64,000 bases of DNA from Morella rubra (taxonomy: Eukaryota > Streptophyta > Magnoliopsida > Fagales > Myricaceae), in assembly GCA_003952965.2 (NCBI GenBank), contig CM025850.1, positions 30,491,024-30,555,023 on the forward strand. The letters run 5' to 3'. Of the stretch, positions 54,746-64,000 are shown piece by piece; position 1 is the first letter of the stretch, and each line of letters opens with the position of its first letter. The notes under the pieces were generated by a model. The model searched no databases. It saw nothing but the letters and a program-made list of their open reading frames with translations, and had not been told where the DNA came from. The position numbers and the translations under genes are program-made.

Positions 54746-55304
54746 TAATAGTCAACAAAGAAAATAGCTTCTAGCACATAGAAAATAAATAAAATAGCAG
54801 CACGCAGAGAAGGAATAAAGAAACGTACATGTGTTGTGGACTGAAGAGAAGAAAAGACCAAAAAAAAGATACGTGAGCGGTGTGGTGTACGGTTTAGTAC
54901 TGTAGGCAAAAGATGTTGGTGATAGAGCCAAAAAGGAGGACAGAGAAGAATAATCAGGTGGTAGGTATGCGGGGTGTAGAGAGGGTGTCGGCAGCGAAGG
55001 GTGTGGGGCAAAGGTGGAGTATAGTGGATAGTGGTGAGATGTAGAGGGCACTGGGGTTGGCGTTGGAGAGTATCGGGCTAGGGTGGGGTATAGGGACAGT
55101 GGTGATATGGAGAGGGTATGACGCTCAGAGAGGCGGTTGACAAGGAGAGCATATCGCCATTAATTGCTGCTCCATCAGTGTTTTGTAAAAACACCAATAA
55201 TTGTTACATGCAAATTAATTTAGTAATAAAAAGAAGGAAAAAGGTAAAAGAGAGAGGGAATAATAGTCGGGGGGAACAAAAATCAAGGTTCTTTTTAATG
55301 CTAA
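54746..55304. other. LINE 5' leader and spacer, no gene
   Basis: G-rich plus-strand sequence, with agtggtgata(t)g(g/t)agaggg repeats near 55030 and 55100, turning AT-rich after 55150. The left part is probably the 5' UTR of the LINE. There is no product in the short frames on either strand. Confidence 0.45.
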
Positions 55305-55908
55305 AAGGATCAAGACATTGTTTATGCTATGACTTTGGTTGGAATTGTGAAGCGTCGGTTGCAGGCTTTATGGGAGATAGAATGTGATGCTTTTTTGGAA
55401 GAAGTCAAAACTTTTTGTGTGAATAATTCTATCACTGTGCCCAATATAGAACACATTATACAAACTCATGGTCGGCCTCGGCGTGGAAGACAAACAATTA
55501 CTTATTTGCATCATTTTCGTGTATAAATGTTTTGCCGAGTTATTGATTTGATCGCTCAGAAGATGAATCATCGTTTCATAAAAGTAAGTATTTATTTTGA
55601 TTGATGGTTCTGAGTATGATTTGATCGCTTAGGAGATGAGAGGTGACTGGATAAATGATAGTTTGATAGTATACATCGAAGGGAAAATTTTTAAAACTAT
55701 TGAAAACGACGCCATTTTACGACGTTTTCAGAAAATGTAGACTTGTAGAATCCAATTACCACTCTCAGTCTCAGAAAATAGTACGGGATGTGTTTTCAAT
55801 ATTTTTAATGTTTAGTCTTTAATTCTAAGACCTTTTTGTATTACGCAAGAAATTTTTTTTTTTGTTTTCAAGTTTGCCTCCTTAAAATTCAATCCTGGTT
55901 CCGCCACT
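55305..55908 (+). mobile_element. partial hAT copy (same family as 43421-46735), opposite orientation
   Basis: The plus strand encodes V-G-I-V-K-R-R-L-Q-A-L and E-E-V-K-T-F-C-V-N-N-S-I then I-Q-T-H-G-R-P-R-R-G-R-Q, matching the minus-strand transposase near 44340-44150. It later gives G-D-W-I-N-D-S-L-I-V-Y-I-E, matching 43700. The dimerisation motif between them is missing, so it has an internal deletion. The right end, ggttccgccacta at about 55896-55908, is the inverted counterpart of the terminus at 43421. Confidence 0.8.
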
Positions 55909-55934
55909 AGCCGTAATAGAATGATACAATGAGG
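55909..55934 (+). repeat. type A segmental duplication, right copy (flank piece)
   Basis: A stretch of about 23 bases with one difference (cgtaatagaatgatacaa then (c/t)gagg) matches 16288-16311, which lies 430 bp downstream of the copy 5 stop. It directly follows the hAT terminus. Confidence 0.7.
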
Positions 55935-56516
55935 AGTGGACTCTCTCCTCTCACTTGCCAACTAGTGAACCTCCCTCTCTTCCAAAGCAATAAAATTTGA
56001 CACTAAAAGAAAACTGAGTTTTCGTGATGGGCTTATACTTCGTGACAAAAAATTCAGGTCGGTAAAGCACCAATTGAATTCTCTTGTCGCATTTCAACCT
56101 TAATGCTAATATAGCTTAATCGTTTCAGTGATATTGCAGCAAGAAGTTGCTACTGTTGATATTGTCGCTGCTGCATGTACAGCTTTTGACACACGCGAAG
56201 AATAGAGCACACCTCCACATGTCACTCTATCTTTAGCATTAACCAGTTACCTTTTGCTCTCTGTCATGATCTCTAGCCTCAGTGCTCCATGCTTCTCACT
56301 AGGCAGTAGAGTTAGTTAGAATCTTTTGCAGGAATTGTTTTCATTATTTTCTTTTTTCCTTTCCAATTCTTTTGATAACTGTATATATACATTTTATTCA
56401 TTCATTCACAACAATATATAGAAAATTGTTCAAGCTCTCATTCTCGCCTATTGCGTTCCTTCGTTTACCTTTTGTTACAGATATTACCAATAGCGTATTA
56501 AATGATTATTAGCTTC
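55935..56516. mobile_element. LTR-like sequence
   Basis: Absent from the paralogous position near 16311. It has TGTATATATAC near 56381 and a downstream tcattcattcacaacaata leader, like the transcription start region of a copia LTR. Borders are not clear. Confidence 0.4.
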
Positions 56517-57248
56517 AAAAAACGGAAGCCTTTCTAGAGGAGCAAGTGCTTCTCTCTCTAGAGTCTTCATTCCTTAGTGCCTGACCCCCTTTTACAGTGT
56601 GCTTCCTAGGTCGACGGGAGGATCTCTAACTCCTCTCCTCCCAGCCGGTTTTCTACCAGTTGATTTGTACAGTCCCATTCATCGTTTTCCAGTTCTTGGT
56701 GTTTCAACTCCCTTTGAAGGACCTTGAATAGGTTGTCACTTTTTGTGGGCTAGTTGAAGGCATGCACGAGGGAGTTTGTTTCAGAGACTCCCGATCCTTG
56801 AAGATCCGAGCATCCAGCCATCCAGTTGCTGAGGCGTGACGGGACACGCGCTCCTATGAGAGAGCGTGAATCTCACGCTCTTTGCATATTGACAACTTTG
56901 CAGGTCCTTTTCTGCCTTTTGTTCGAGCCTCTAGTGCTGCTTTATCCATGGCTCTTCCATCTTGCTTTTCCCAGAGCAGAAGGTACGAGGTTTTCGACTT
57001 CTTTCCTCTGGCGACAGCGCCGCCGCTATATGCGGCTTTGTGTATCTGTTAGGCTTTATGCCCTTGTATTTGTGCCCATGTATCTATCTTGGATTTGTGC
57101 CCTTGAATTTGTCTCTCTTACTGTAGGCCAAGTGCCCTTGGATTTGGGGTCACTTTTGTGTTTCAAGGGTTGTTATCTTTGTTTTCTGTAGTGTGTATTG
57201 CTTTTCAATTTGAATGAAAGTTTGCTTAGAAAAAAAATAATTACTAGC
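56505..57248 (+). mobile_element. non-autonomous retroposon ending TTTGCTTAG plus A-run
   Basis: The block of about 720 bp (56517-57236) ends with ttgaatgaaagtttgcttag and an A run. The flanks gattattagcttc (56505) and attactagcattc (57238) look like a slightly decayed target duplication. Frames inside start with TTG and show no domain. The tail matches the elements at 13525, 16372 and 20497. Confidence 0.6.
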
Positions 57249-57329
57249 ATTCCTTTTGGATTTTTAATGGAACAACTTTTTTCATTTTCACACGTGTTTT
57301 TGAAGGTTCTTTGAAGTCTTTTTTCGGAG

Positions 57330-57455
57330 TTCGCATGTGCAATTTTTTGGTGACTTTTTTTTTTTCTAGCCTTGGATTCCCTTCAATTACTCTGCAATAG
57401 TTTTTCTTAGATACTTGTTGTCACGTTAAATTTTCTATGCAGGAGTGGTCCAAAG
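57330..57455 (+). repeat. type A segmental duplication, right copy (second flank piece)
   Basis: Matches 16311-16371 and then 18573-18630 without the LINE between them. It therefore shows the empty target site, with agccttggattccctt occurring once, at about 57376. Confidence 0.8.
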
Positions 57456-58547
57456 GCCCTTTTGCTTTCTATTACGTGTTGGGTCATGAGCACCTGCAGT
57501 TGTCTTCCTTATCACTTTTTTTCTTTTAAAGATCATGTTCCAAAACTGAAATCGAAAAACAGATCAGATTGAACATAAACCGATGAGATCCCAAAAAAGA
57601 TCGAAAAAAACTACTATATGCTCCATGCTAGGCAATGGGAGCAGTGGTCGGATGCAGTAGACAAAGCTACCAGGACCTAGATAAACCAGTAGTTAAAGCA
57701 ACACAACAAGCCCCAACAAGGACTGGAAAAGATCCATAAAGGATTGGAGAAGTCCATAGAGGACCCGGAACACCAACACAAAACAACCAAAAATAATATT
57801 GAACAACAAAAAAACCAAAAACAACAAACAAGAAAAAAAAAAAACAACAACAGAAATGGAATTAGAGATCCACTACAAACGAACGAAGAGGCAAGAAACT
57901 CCGACAGCGCATGGCTAGGCGCACAGCAGACACCATGCGCCGCCGGAAAGCAACAACTTGGTGGCGTTAGGCTCGCCAAAGGAAGCAGGAGCCACACAAG
58001 AGGCGCATGACTACTAATACCGCCGAAAATAGGCCAAAAATGAAGACCAGAGTCGGGCGAGTAAGGCACCACACGCCAACCAAATGAAGTCGGACCGGTG
58101 CAATTGAGTTCCCTAGAAGGAGCTGATGACGTCTAGTGGGGCTGTGTCCACCGATGCCACACGGATGCACTGGGATCTAACTACCAAGATTTTGAACAAA
58201 AAAAGCCAAGGAGAGGGAAGGAGAGGAAAATAGGGACCGGAGAGGAAGGAGAGAAGGAGAGAGAGAAGGGGGCAGTCCGCCGGAAAAAATGGTGGAAAGG
58301 AGGGAGACTAGGGTTTGAGAGGGGAAAAGTTCTAGGGAGAAGGTAGAGCCCTCTCTATAGACACGGTTATCTATCATTTTCCTATTCATATCTTTTAGAA
58401 AGTTTTATTTTTAGTACTTGAGTTGTACACCTTCCTAAAGAAAAGTCTCGGGTTTTAAAATTAATAATGATAAAAATATATATATATATATAATCAATCC
58501 ATTGTCGTGGAGACGACAGCCTGGATAACCTCCGTTGGTCCCGGAGG
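57456..58547 (-). mobile_element. insertion, probably a retroposon on the minus strand
   Basis: About 1.09 kb is absent from the paralogous site near 18631. A T run at 57517 and a CT-rich minus-strand start near 58380 suggest a retroposed element reading leftward. A proline/serine/leucine-rich frame inside (57677-58072) has no known domain. The last 50 bp contain two adjacent perfect 6-bp-stem hairpins (58503-58518 and 58529-58547). Confidence 0.5.
58475..58492. repeat. (AT)n microsatellite
   Basis: Simple AT run, no further signal. Confidence 0.9.
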
Positions 58548-58672
58548 ATGTCCCAACAACCGCTACCCGTTTTCTACCGAATGGCATCCTTTTCCTGCCA
58601 AAGCATCACATGCCGTAGGAAATCAGATGGGAAAAGCGTATACCCACGATCCTAAGAATTGATGAAAGGCAG
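58548..58672 (+). repeat. type A segmental duplication, right copy (last piece)
   Basis: Close match to 18621-18750 through tggcatccttttcctgcc and gatcctaagaattgatgaaa, after which the two loci diverge. Confidence 0.85.
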
Positions 58673-61600
58673 ATTAACATATGCCAAAGGCCTGGGAGTA
58701 GGCGGTTGGTGAGGCCCATACGCTTAATGAATTATCTAAATCGTGTCAAATGGGTGAAGCCCATAAAATGTTTGATAAAATGTGTGATAGATACTAGTTT
58801 AGTTCAACCATAAAGATTATCGTTTTTTGTGAATTAGGAAGTCCAGCTGAAGCTACAAAGATTGGATTCAGAAAGATATTTAACAGATGAAAAAAAAGGA
58901 TTGTAGTAGCCCGTGGATGTGCCAGAGACAGAGTTATTCCACGGTGAGATCGAGCTGATATGAAGGGGAAACGTGGTTGCACTGGTAGGGAAATAGTATG
59001 AAATGGACGAACACTTTACTGTTGCTCTTTCTATAAAATGTGCTGTTTGAGTGTCGGAAATCATTCTTTTTTATTATAATATTTATTTAAATATTCTCTC
59101 TCTTTATGTTTTTTACTGACTTCCATAAACTATCTTTATTTTTTCACTAACTCTCATACTCTAAAATTTTAACGAATGCCAAATTTTAGCACTCCAATAC
59201 TACGTTAATTTTGTATTACTAGGCAGTGGTGTCAGTAGAATATGCAAGAATCTTATCAAGACTCTTATATGCAGTTCTCTCCACACCCAAAGTAGTGTTA
59301 CCAAGTTCAATCCATTTTCTGTAATTGAAGCGTTACTGGGCCCTGTCATACATTTTTCACAGTCAAGTTTATGCATAGTAGCAGTAATCAAGAAAGAAGA
59401 AATCTGTCTTTATTGTTGATTATGGTTTTGCATTATTTGATTTCAGCCAACAGAAACAGGCATGACGTAGACAGTTAGATATTATGACAAGGTGAACATT
59501 GATGAGTTTTTATAGTTTAAGGGCTCAATGTGTGATAAAATTAATAATTTTTGGACTCAAAATGATTTTTGGTCTGTAGTTTGGTAGTGAAAAGTGATGT
59601 CTTTGCTTTTTATTTTAAGTTGTGGTGCGATATCTTTATACTTCTAAAAGCAAAGAAATAAACTGTGATATTCTCAATCTTACATGGAGTTGGAGAAAGA
59701 AGGAATGTAAGATGAGTTTTATAAAAATCAAGTCTCACATTGGGACATTATTAAATTGAGCTAGGACTTATAATGATTCAAAGAGACTTTAAAAGCAATT
59801 TTGACTAATCATTCAAAGAGATTTTGTTTTTTTTTTTAATAGAACTATTATTGTTAACTCCAAAAATTAAATTCAGGAAATAGGAAATATGAGATATTAT
59901 ATTGGACAGCTTAACATGTTGATTAATTGAGTATACTTATAGTTAAAAGGGTGAATTTCCATAACCCTGAAATGATAATTCGAGTGATATAATTATTGAA
60001 TCAATTTGAGAACATGAAACCCTAAGCTCCTAAAAAGTGGGAGTATTGGGGCTCTAACTTCTTGCTTGTTGAAAAATAAGGGGCGACTTGTAATTAGTGA
60101 TTCTTGGGTGATGTTTAATAACTGATTCGTAAAAAGTTAGATGAAAAATTTAAGAATGTTTAATTGTAGAATGGTTTTTATTGGAATTCGTTAAAAAATG
60201 TAAAGAAAGAAGATTTTGATGAAATTTTTTAATGAAAATGTAATATAATTTGTTAAAAAGTAAGAAAAGAAAAAATTTGATAGATTTTTTTTTTTTTTTT
60301 ATAAAAAGTGTAGAAGTTGACGTAAAAAGGTATTAAAAATTTGTGTGCACGTTTAGAGATTACAGTAAAAAATTTAACTGGAAAAAAAATTAATTTTAAA
60401 AATTGAATTTTTATTTTATTTTTTTATAACCAAACGGTATGGTGATAAGTTAGTGACTTGGTTAAAGAAATCCACCGAAACCGTACCGAAAGCGAGTCTT
60501 CATCATACGAAAAATTGGTTGAAAAGATTTGATGCATCTGGTCTCGCCGTGGGCGGGGAAAGCCAATACTATTTGTGAGAATTCATTACAATAGCAGTAT
60601 GGTGATAGCCCTGTCGCAATTGCTAGATTATGCAGATATTGTAACAGTAAATCTAAGTCCATAAGAAAATAACACAATACGATGAGATTTTTTCTGAGCA
60701 ATAGCAACATTTATAATTCAAGATAACGTATAGATCCATTCGGCGTCAGACGTATATTCTTCTTGCAATAAATATGCTTTGGATTCCCTAGAAGATGGTC
60801 CATCAAACTACTTGTTATTCGTACAGACAACATAGTTTTCAAACGGGCACCGAAATCGTCCATTGAACCCCATATTTGGGCATTCACGAACTACCATCGC
60901 ATATTATAGTCGTGAGACCGCCCCCCTTTTCGAGTCGTCCAAACATTTTGCGCAAAGTCCCCAAACCAGTTGGGAAATTCCAACTTTTTTTAAGACCATA
61001 ATTTATTGGTTGTACCCTCGATATCTTAAATTTTGGATTCACCCCCCATAACGTACAGGACAAATTAACCCCGTCACTATTCTGTAGGGTCACTGAATCA
61101 GCCGCAGATCTTTACCTTCTGGCTAGTAAGGATATCACTCTCAGCAGAAACTTCGTGACAGAAGCAGCTGGAAAGGGATTATTTAATATGATCGATCTTT
61201 AGATGGTTATGATCTCGTGAGTTGTGAATGTACTGGAACTTTGTTCCGTAGCGTTTTATTCTCTTCCAATTATCAGTCAACTTAACGTTTAGTAAAAAAA
61301 ATATATATATATATATATATATATACTTTAAATTAAATAAAGACTAAATTATCCATATTAATAGAGTATTTTTCAACTTTCACAATTAATCAAATTATAT
61401 TTTAAAATAAAATTTAATAGGTAAAACCGTGTTATATGACTCATATATAATACATATGATACGAATTTCATGGTTAGATATTTTTAAAGGTATAAATTGA
61501 TAAAATTTAGAAGTTATCTGTACTTATTGTATCAATAATAATACGTGAGATCCAGATTTAAGATTACTGTGAGAGGTTGAAGACTCGAAATAATTTTTTT

Positions 61601-63780
61601 CCTTGCATGGATTAGCGAAAAGGGTTGTGCTCAGAAAAATAAAGAAATCATACAGAATTAGCTGGAAAAAGGTTGCTGTCCTGCTGAAAATCAACCTACG
61701 TCACGGGCTTCTCTTTGGAATGGATTACGTCTCCTCTTTCCCCTCTTTTGCTCATATGGGTTGAGAGGCTAACTGGGAAAGTTCCATGATCTTCTTTTGT
61801 TTCTGTCAATATAATAATTACTCAAGAAAAATGGAAAAGGAAAAGAAGAAGAAAAAAAAATGGTAAGAATTGGTGCAAGGAGCAGGAAGCTCCATACTTT
61901 CAGCAAAGTTCTTCAAACATCATTTCACGAGACGTTTTCCTCGTAAGTTTCCTCCCAAAGGGCCCGAAATGCGGTCATCAATGGAAGAGAGCCAAGCAAT
62001 ACCTTGGACAATATTCTTGTTAGTAGTATCCGACACGTGGGATCATGACAGCCGCGGATTTTTTTCCTTTCTTTTCTCTAATATTTGTCGTCTTCTCGCC
62101 AAGAGTTTTATAAACGAGGATAAATATGATTGGCCACTAGCATACTCTGTTAGCATTTAAAATGAGAAGAATGAGGTGTTGAATGTGGCAGAGAAACGTG
62201 GCTGGACGTGAGTGGCTGAGAAAGCGGAAGGAGGTGGAGGTGGAGGTGGGGCTGAGTTGGAACGTTAATTTGGGTTTGGGGGTCGGTGGTGGTGATTGAA
62301 TTGTCAACTTGGTCGGTTTCAGTCACGCCTCACTGTGTGTGACGGTAATATCACAGTACCCATGTGATTTTGACCTGTCCATTTGCGGTTCTCCTACGCC
62401 GTCAATGGTAGGTCAGCCTACTATTACTCCGCGACGCGTGTCATCTTACGAGAGACTCATTCTGCTACACCAAATATCACTTTGGTTCCTCCACCTTTCC
62501 CTCTCTTAAACTTGCAAATATGCTAAAAAAACAAAAACACTTGAAAATATAGATAACACTGGAAGATTATTCTGATTTATTGATGATATTTTATTATTTT
62601 TTTCATTCTAAAAGAGAAAATTTATAATATTTGTTGGAACGTTACAGAGTGTACACTATCTCGGATAAATTAAAAGTTACAGAACTCATACGTTAAACTA
62701 TTTAATTCAAATAAGAAATTAAAAAATGACCTTCGTTCAATTTAATTATTTTCCTTTTGTTTTGAGCAACGAGAAATGTTACATATTTAGGTAGTTCTTA
62801 ATTGAAATATTAAATAAATTAAAGGCTTTAAACTTCAATTAACAATGTAATGAGATCGTTTGGAAGTTGGAACAGCAATTATAGAGTAATTTTGCCATTT
62901 TGCTTCTAAAACTGAAAAGAATCGAGTTGTTGAATTAATCGTAAAATTTTATTTGCATTAATTTTGAAATATTATATGTTTCCTACTAGAGATTAGCAAT
63001 TTATGTTTGATTAGATACATGAATTAATGGAACTTTGATTCCCAATTCTTGCTTAATTTGGTCAAATCCTGGTCTTTTTCGGGAGTGTTCGTTTGTCAAA
63101 ATTTTAGAAAATATTTTTGAAATTTTAAGAATCTTTACTTTATTGAAATTTATTAGGATTATGAAAAGTAGAGTGTGTATGTGTAAAAAGTTAAAAATTT
63201 TGAAATGTATTTATTTTGCTAAAAATTTCTATATCCCAAAATTTTAGGAAAAAGAACACTAAGTTGATATAATGATTGAACATTTAAAGAGCGTTTGTCA
63301 CTACATTTGATCGAAATCTTAAGCTTCCCATTGATTGTGTAAAGTTTCTTCTATACTTTAAGACTTTGGTTTGAAACCCTTGGTTCAATTTTTTCCTTCT
63401 TTACCAATTACGTCTTACAACAATTATCTGCAAAAATAAAGAAAAACAAGCAGGATCAACTTTCAGAAATGACTCAAATGAGAGAGTGAGAGAGAGGACC
63501 AAAAAAAACTTTTGAAAATCGACCTACGCCGAACTGTGGCACGAATATTATTTGTCCATATTATCGAAGTATCAGTGAAGCCTGAGCGACCCGTTTAGAA
63601 CTTTACTCGAATTCACATGCATTGGAAAGCGAATCAGAGCGGGCCAGAGAAGCACAGACATTTGCCAAACTGTGGGGCCACGGACAGTGAAAGAAAGGAA
63701 AGCTGGTGAGATGGGGCGGCAAAGCTTCAAGTTTATTAATCAATAACAAGCTCACTCGACTCTAATTAGTAATTACCCCC
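58673..63780. other. AT-rich intergenic region upstream of the aquaporin gene
   Basis: No frame longer than about 96 codons; those present have no recognisable product and several start with TTG. Simple sequences include a T run at 60287-60301 and (AT)n at 61301-61325. CCGAC overlapping an ACGTG core occurs at 62030-62040. The 500 bp before 63780 should hold the proximal promoter of the aquaporin. Confidence 0.5.
61301..61325. repeat. (AT)n microsatellite
   Basis: About 12 AT units following an A run; likely polymorphic. Confidence 0.9.
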
Positions 63781-63911
63781 AATATATATACCCCCAATTC
63801 CACAGTCTGTTTCCATCAACAGGGAGGCACTCTTCTACCTCAACAGAGCTCTCATCTCTTAGCTTTCTTGGCTCTCTTTCTCTTGCGTTCACCCCAGCTA
63901 GCTTGAGTGCT
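63781..63911 (+). promoter_or_regulatory. core promoter and 5' UTR of the PIP2 gene
   Basis: AATATATATA at 63781-63790 is a well-placed TATA box, so transcription should begin near 63815. The leader of about 95 bases is pyrimidine-rich (ctttcttggctctctttctc) and contains no ATG before 63912. Confidence 0.75.
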
Positions 63912-64000
63912 ATGGCAAAGGACATTGAAGTTGCAGGGCAGGGCGGGTTCCCCGCCAAGGACTACCATGACCCACCACCAGCACCACTGGTTGATGCTGA
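63912..64000 (+). CDS. PIP2: PIP2-type plasma-membrane aquaporin, N-terminus only
   Basis: The first 29 codons and part of the next are present before the window ends. They read [13 protein letters not shown], then [15 protein letters not shown]. The K-D-Y-x-D-P-P-P-A-P-L block is the cytosolic N-terminal signature of PIP2 aquaporins, water channels of the plant plasma membrane with six membrane helices and two N-P-A loops. Those features lie beyond the window. PIP1 proteins have a longer, different N-terminus. The D-x-E at residues 4-6 matches the diacidic ER-export motif known in some PIP2 proteins. The start has an adequate context (gctATGGCA). The member within PIP2 cannot be told. Confidence 0.9.
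   Translation, partial: MAKDIEVAGQGGFPAKDYHDPPPAPLVDA

Noticed and set aside
56826..57191. 121-codon plus-strand frame
   Set aside because: It begins with TTG, lies inside a retroposon and shows no known domain.
61870..62160. 96-codon plus-strand frame upstream of the aquaporin
   Set aside because: It begins with TTG, has no recognisable domain, and no promoter or splice support was seen.
63773..63958. Minus-strand frame over the aquaporin start
   Set aside because: It is the antisense shadow of the PIP2 leader and first codons.
1..64000. CRISPR arrays, rRNA, tRNA genes or bacterial-type operons
   Set aside because: No regularly spaced short repeats, no ribosomal RNA sequence and no recognisable tRNA B-box/A-box pair was noticed. 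I did not run a covariance search, so a tRNA could be missed.

Overview
This is nuclear DNA of a flowering plant, most likely a woody eudicot. The coding signals are plant-type: TATA boxes followed by ATGG starts, a PIP2 aquaporin start, and Ty1-copia, L1-type LINE, hAT and MULE transposons. The species cannot be named from the sequence; a Fagales-like tree is only a guess. There are no operons, CRISPR arrays, rRNA genes or recognisable tRNA genes. Most of the 64 kb is layered, decayed mobile DNA.

The left third (about 2.6-21.7 kb) is the most distinctive part. It holds a same-strand cluster of very small genes for acidic proteins of 45-88 residues. Two sub-types share a gap-free core (E-V-A-P, a K, S-P, L-E-x-I, then acidic residues). 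Type A has an open copy at 3933-4139 (it has lost its usual stop) and intact copies at 13993-14133 and 15720-15857. Type B has intact copies at 11919-12185 and 20065-20331, with a cysteine-containing tail. Broken copies lie at 2651-2807 and 43337-43420. Each sub-type keeps its own promoter layout, and whole segments around the genes are duplicated: 11397-12772 with 19541-21697, and 14945-18751 with about 41780-58672. I do not recognise a named family or function.

Retroelements have inserted between and beside these genes. A nearly complete copia element (4238-9049, 5-bp target duplication CTTTC) sits downstream of the first type A gene. A 5'-truncated LINE (16372-18556, about 16-bp target duplication) and a non-autonomous retroposon (20497-21282, 16-bp target duplication) sit downstream of two others. 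The unoccupied paralogous sites are in the window, so these insertions can be read directly.

The middle (21.7-43 kb) is a transposon graveyard: a copia 3' end, LINE remnants at 22.9-25.5 kb, a long LINE at 26.2-34.4 kb split by a 3.4-kb LTR-type insertion at 29423-32793, a LINE ORF1-like remnant, and a MULE transposase remnant at 39.4-41.4 kb. From 43.4 to 55.9 kb lie a TTF/DUF4371-type hAT, a BED-type hAT and a LINE carrying DUF4283, zinc-knuckle, endonuclease and reverse transcriptase domains. The two outer edges are 3' ends of the same hAT family in opposite orientation, and both abut sequence from the small-gene duplication.

The right end (58.7-63.7 kb) is AT-rich and without a gene I can support. 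The window closes with the promoter, 5' UTR and first 29 codons of a PIP2-type plasma-membrane aquaporin (63912 onward), the only broadly conserved cellular gene seen.
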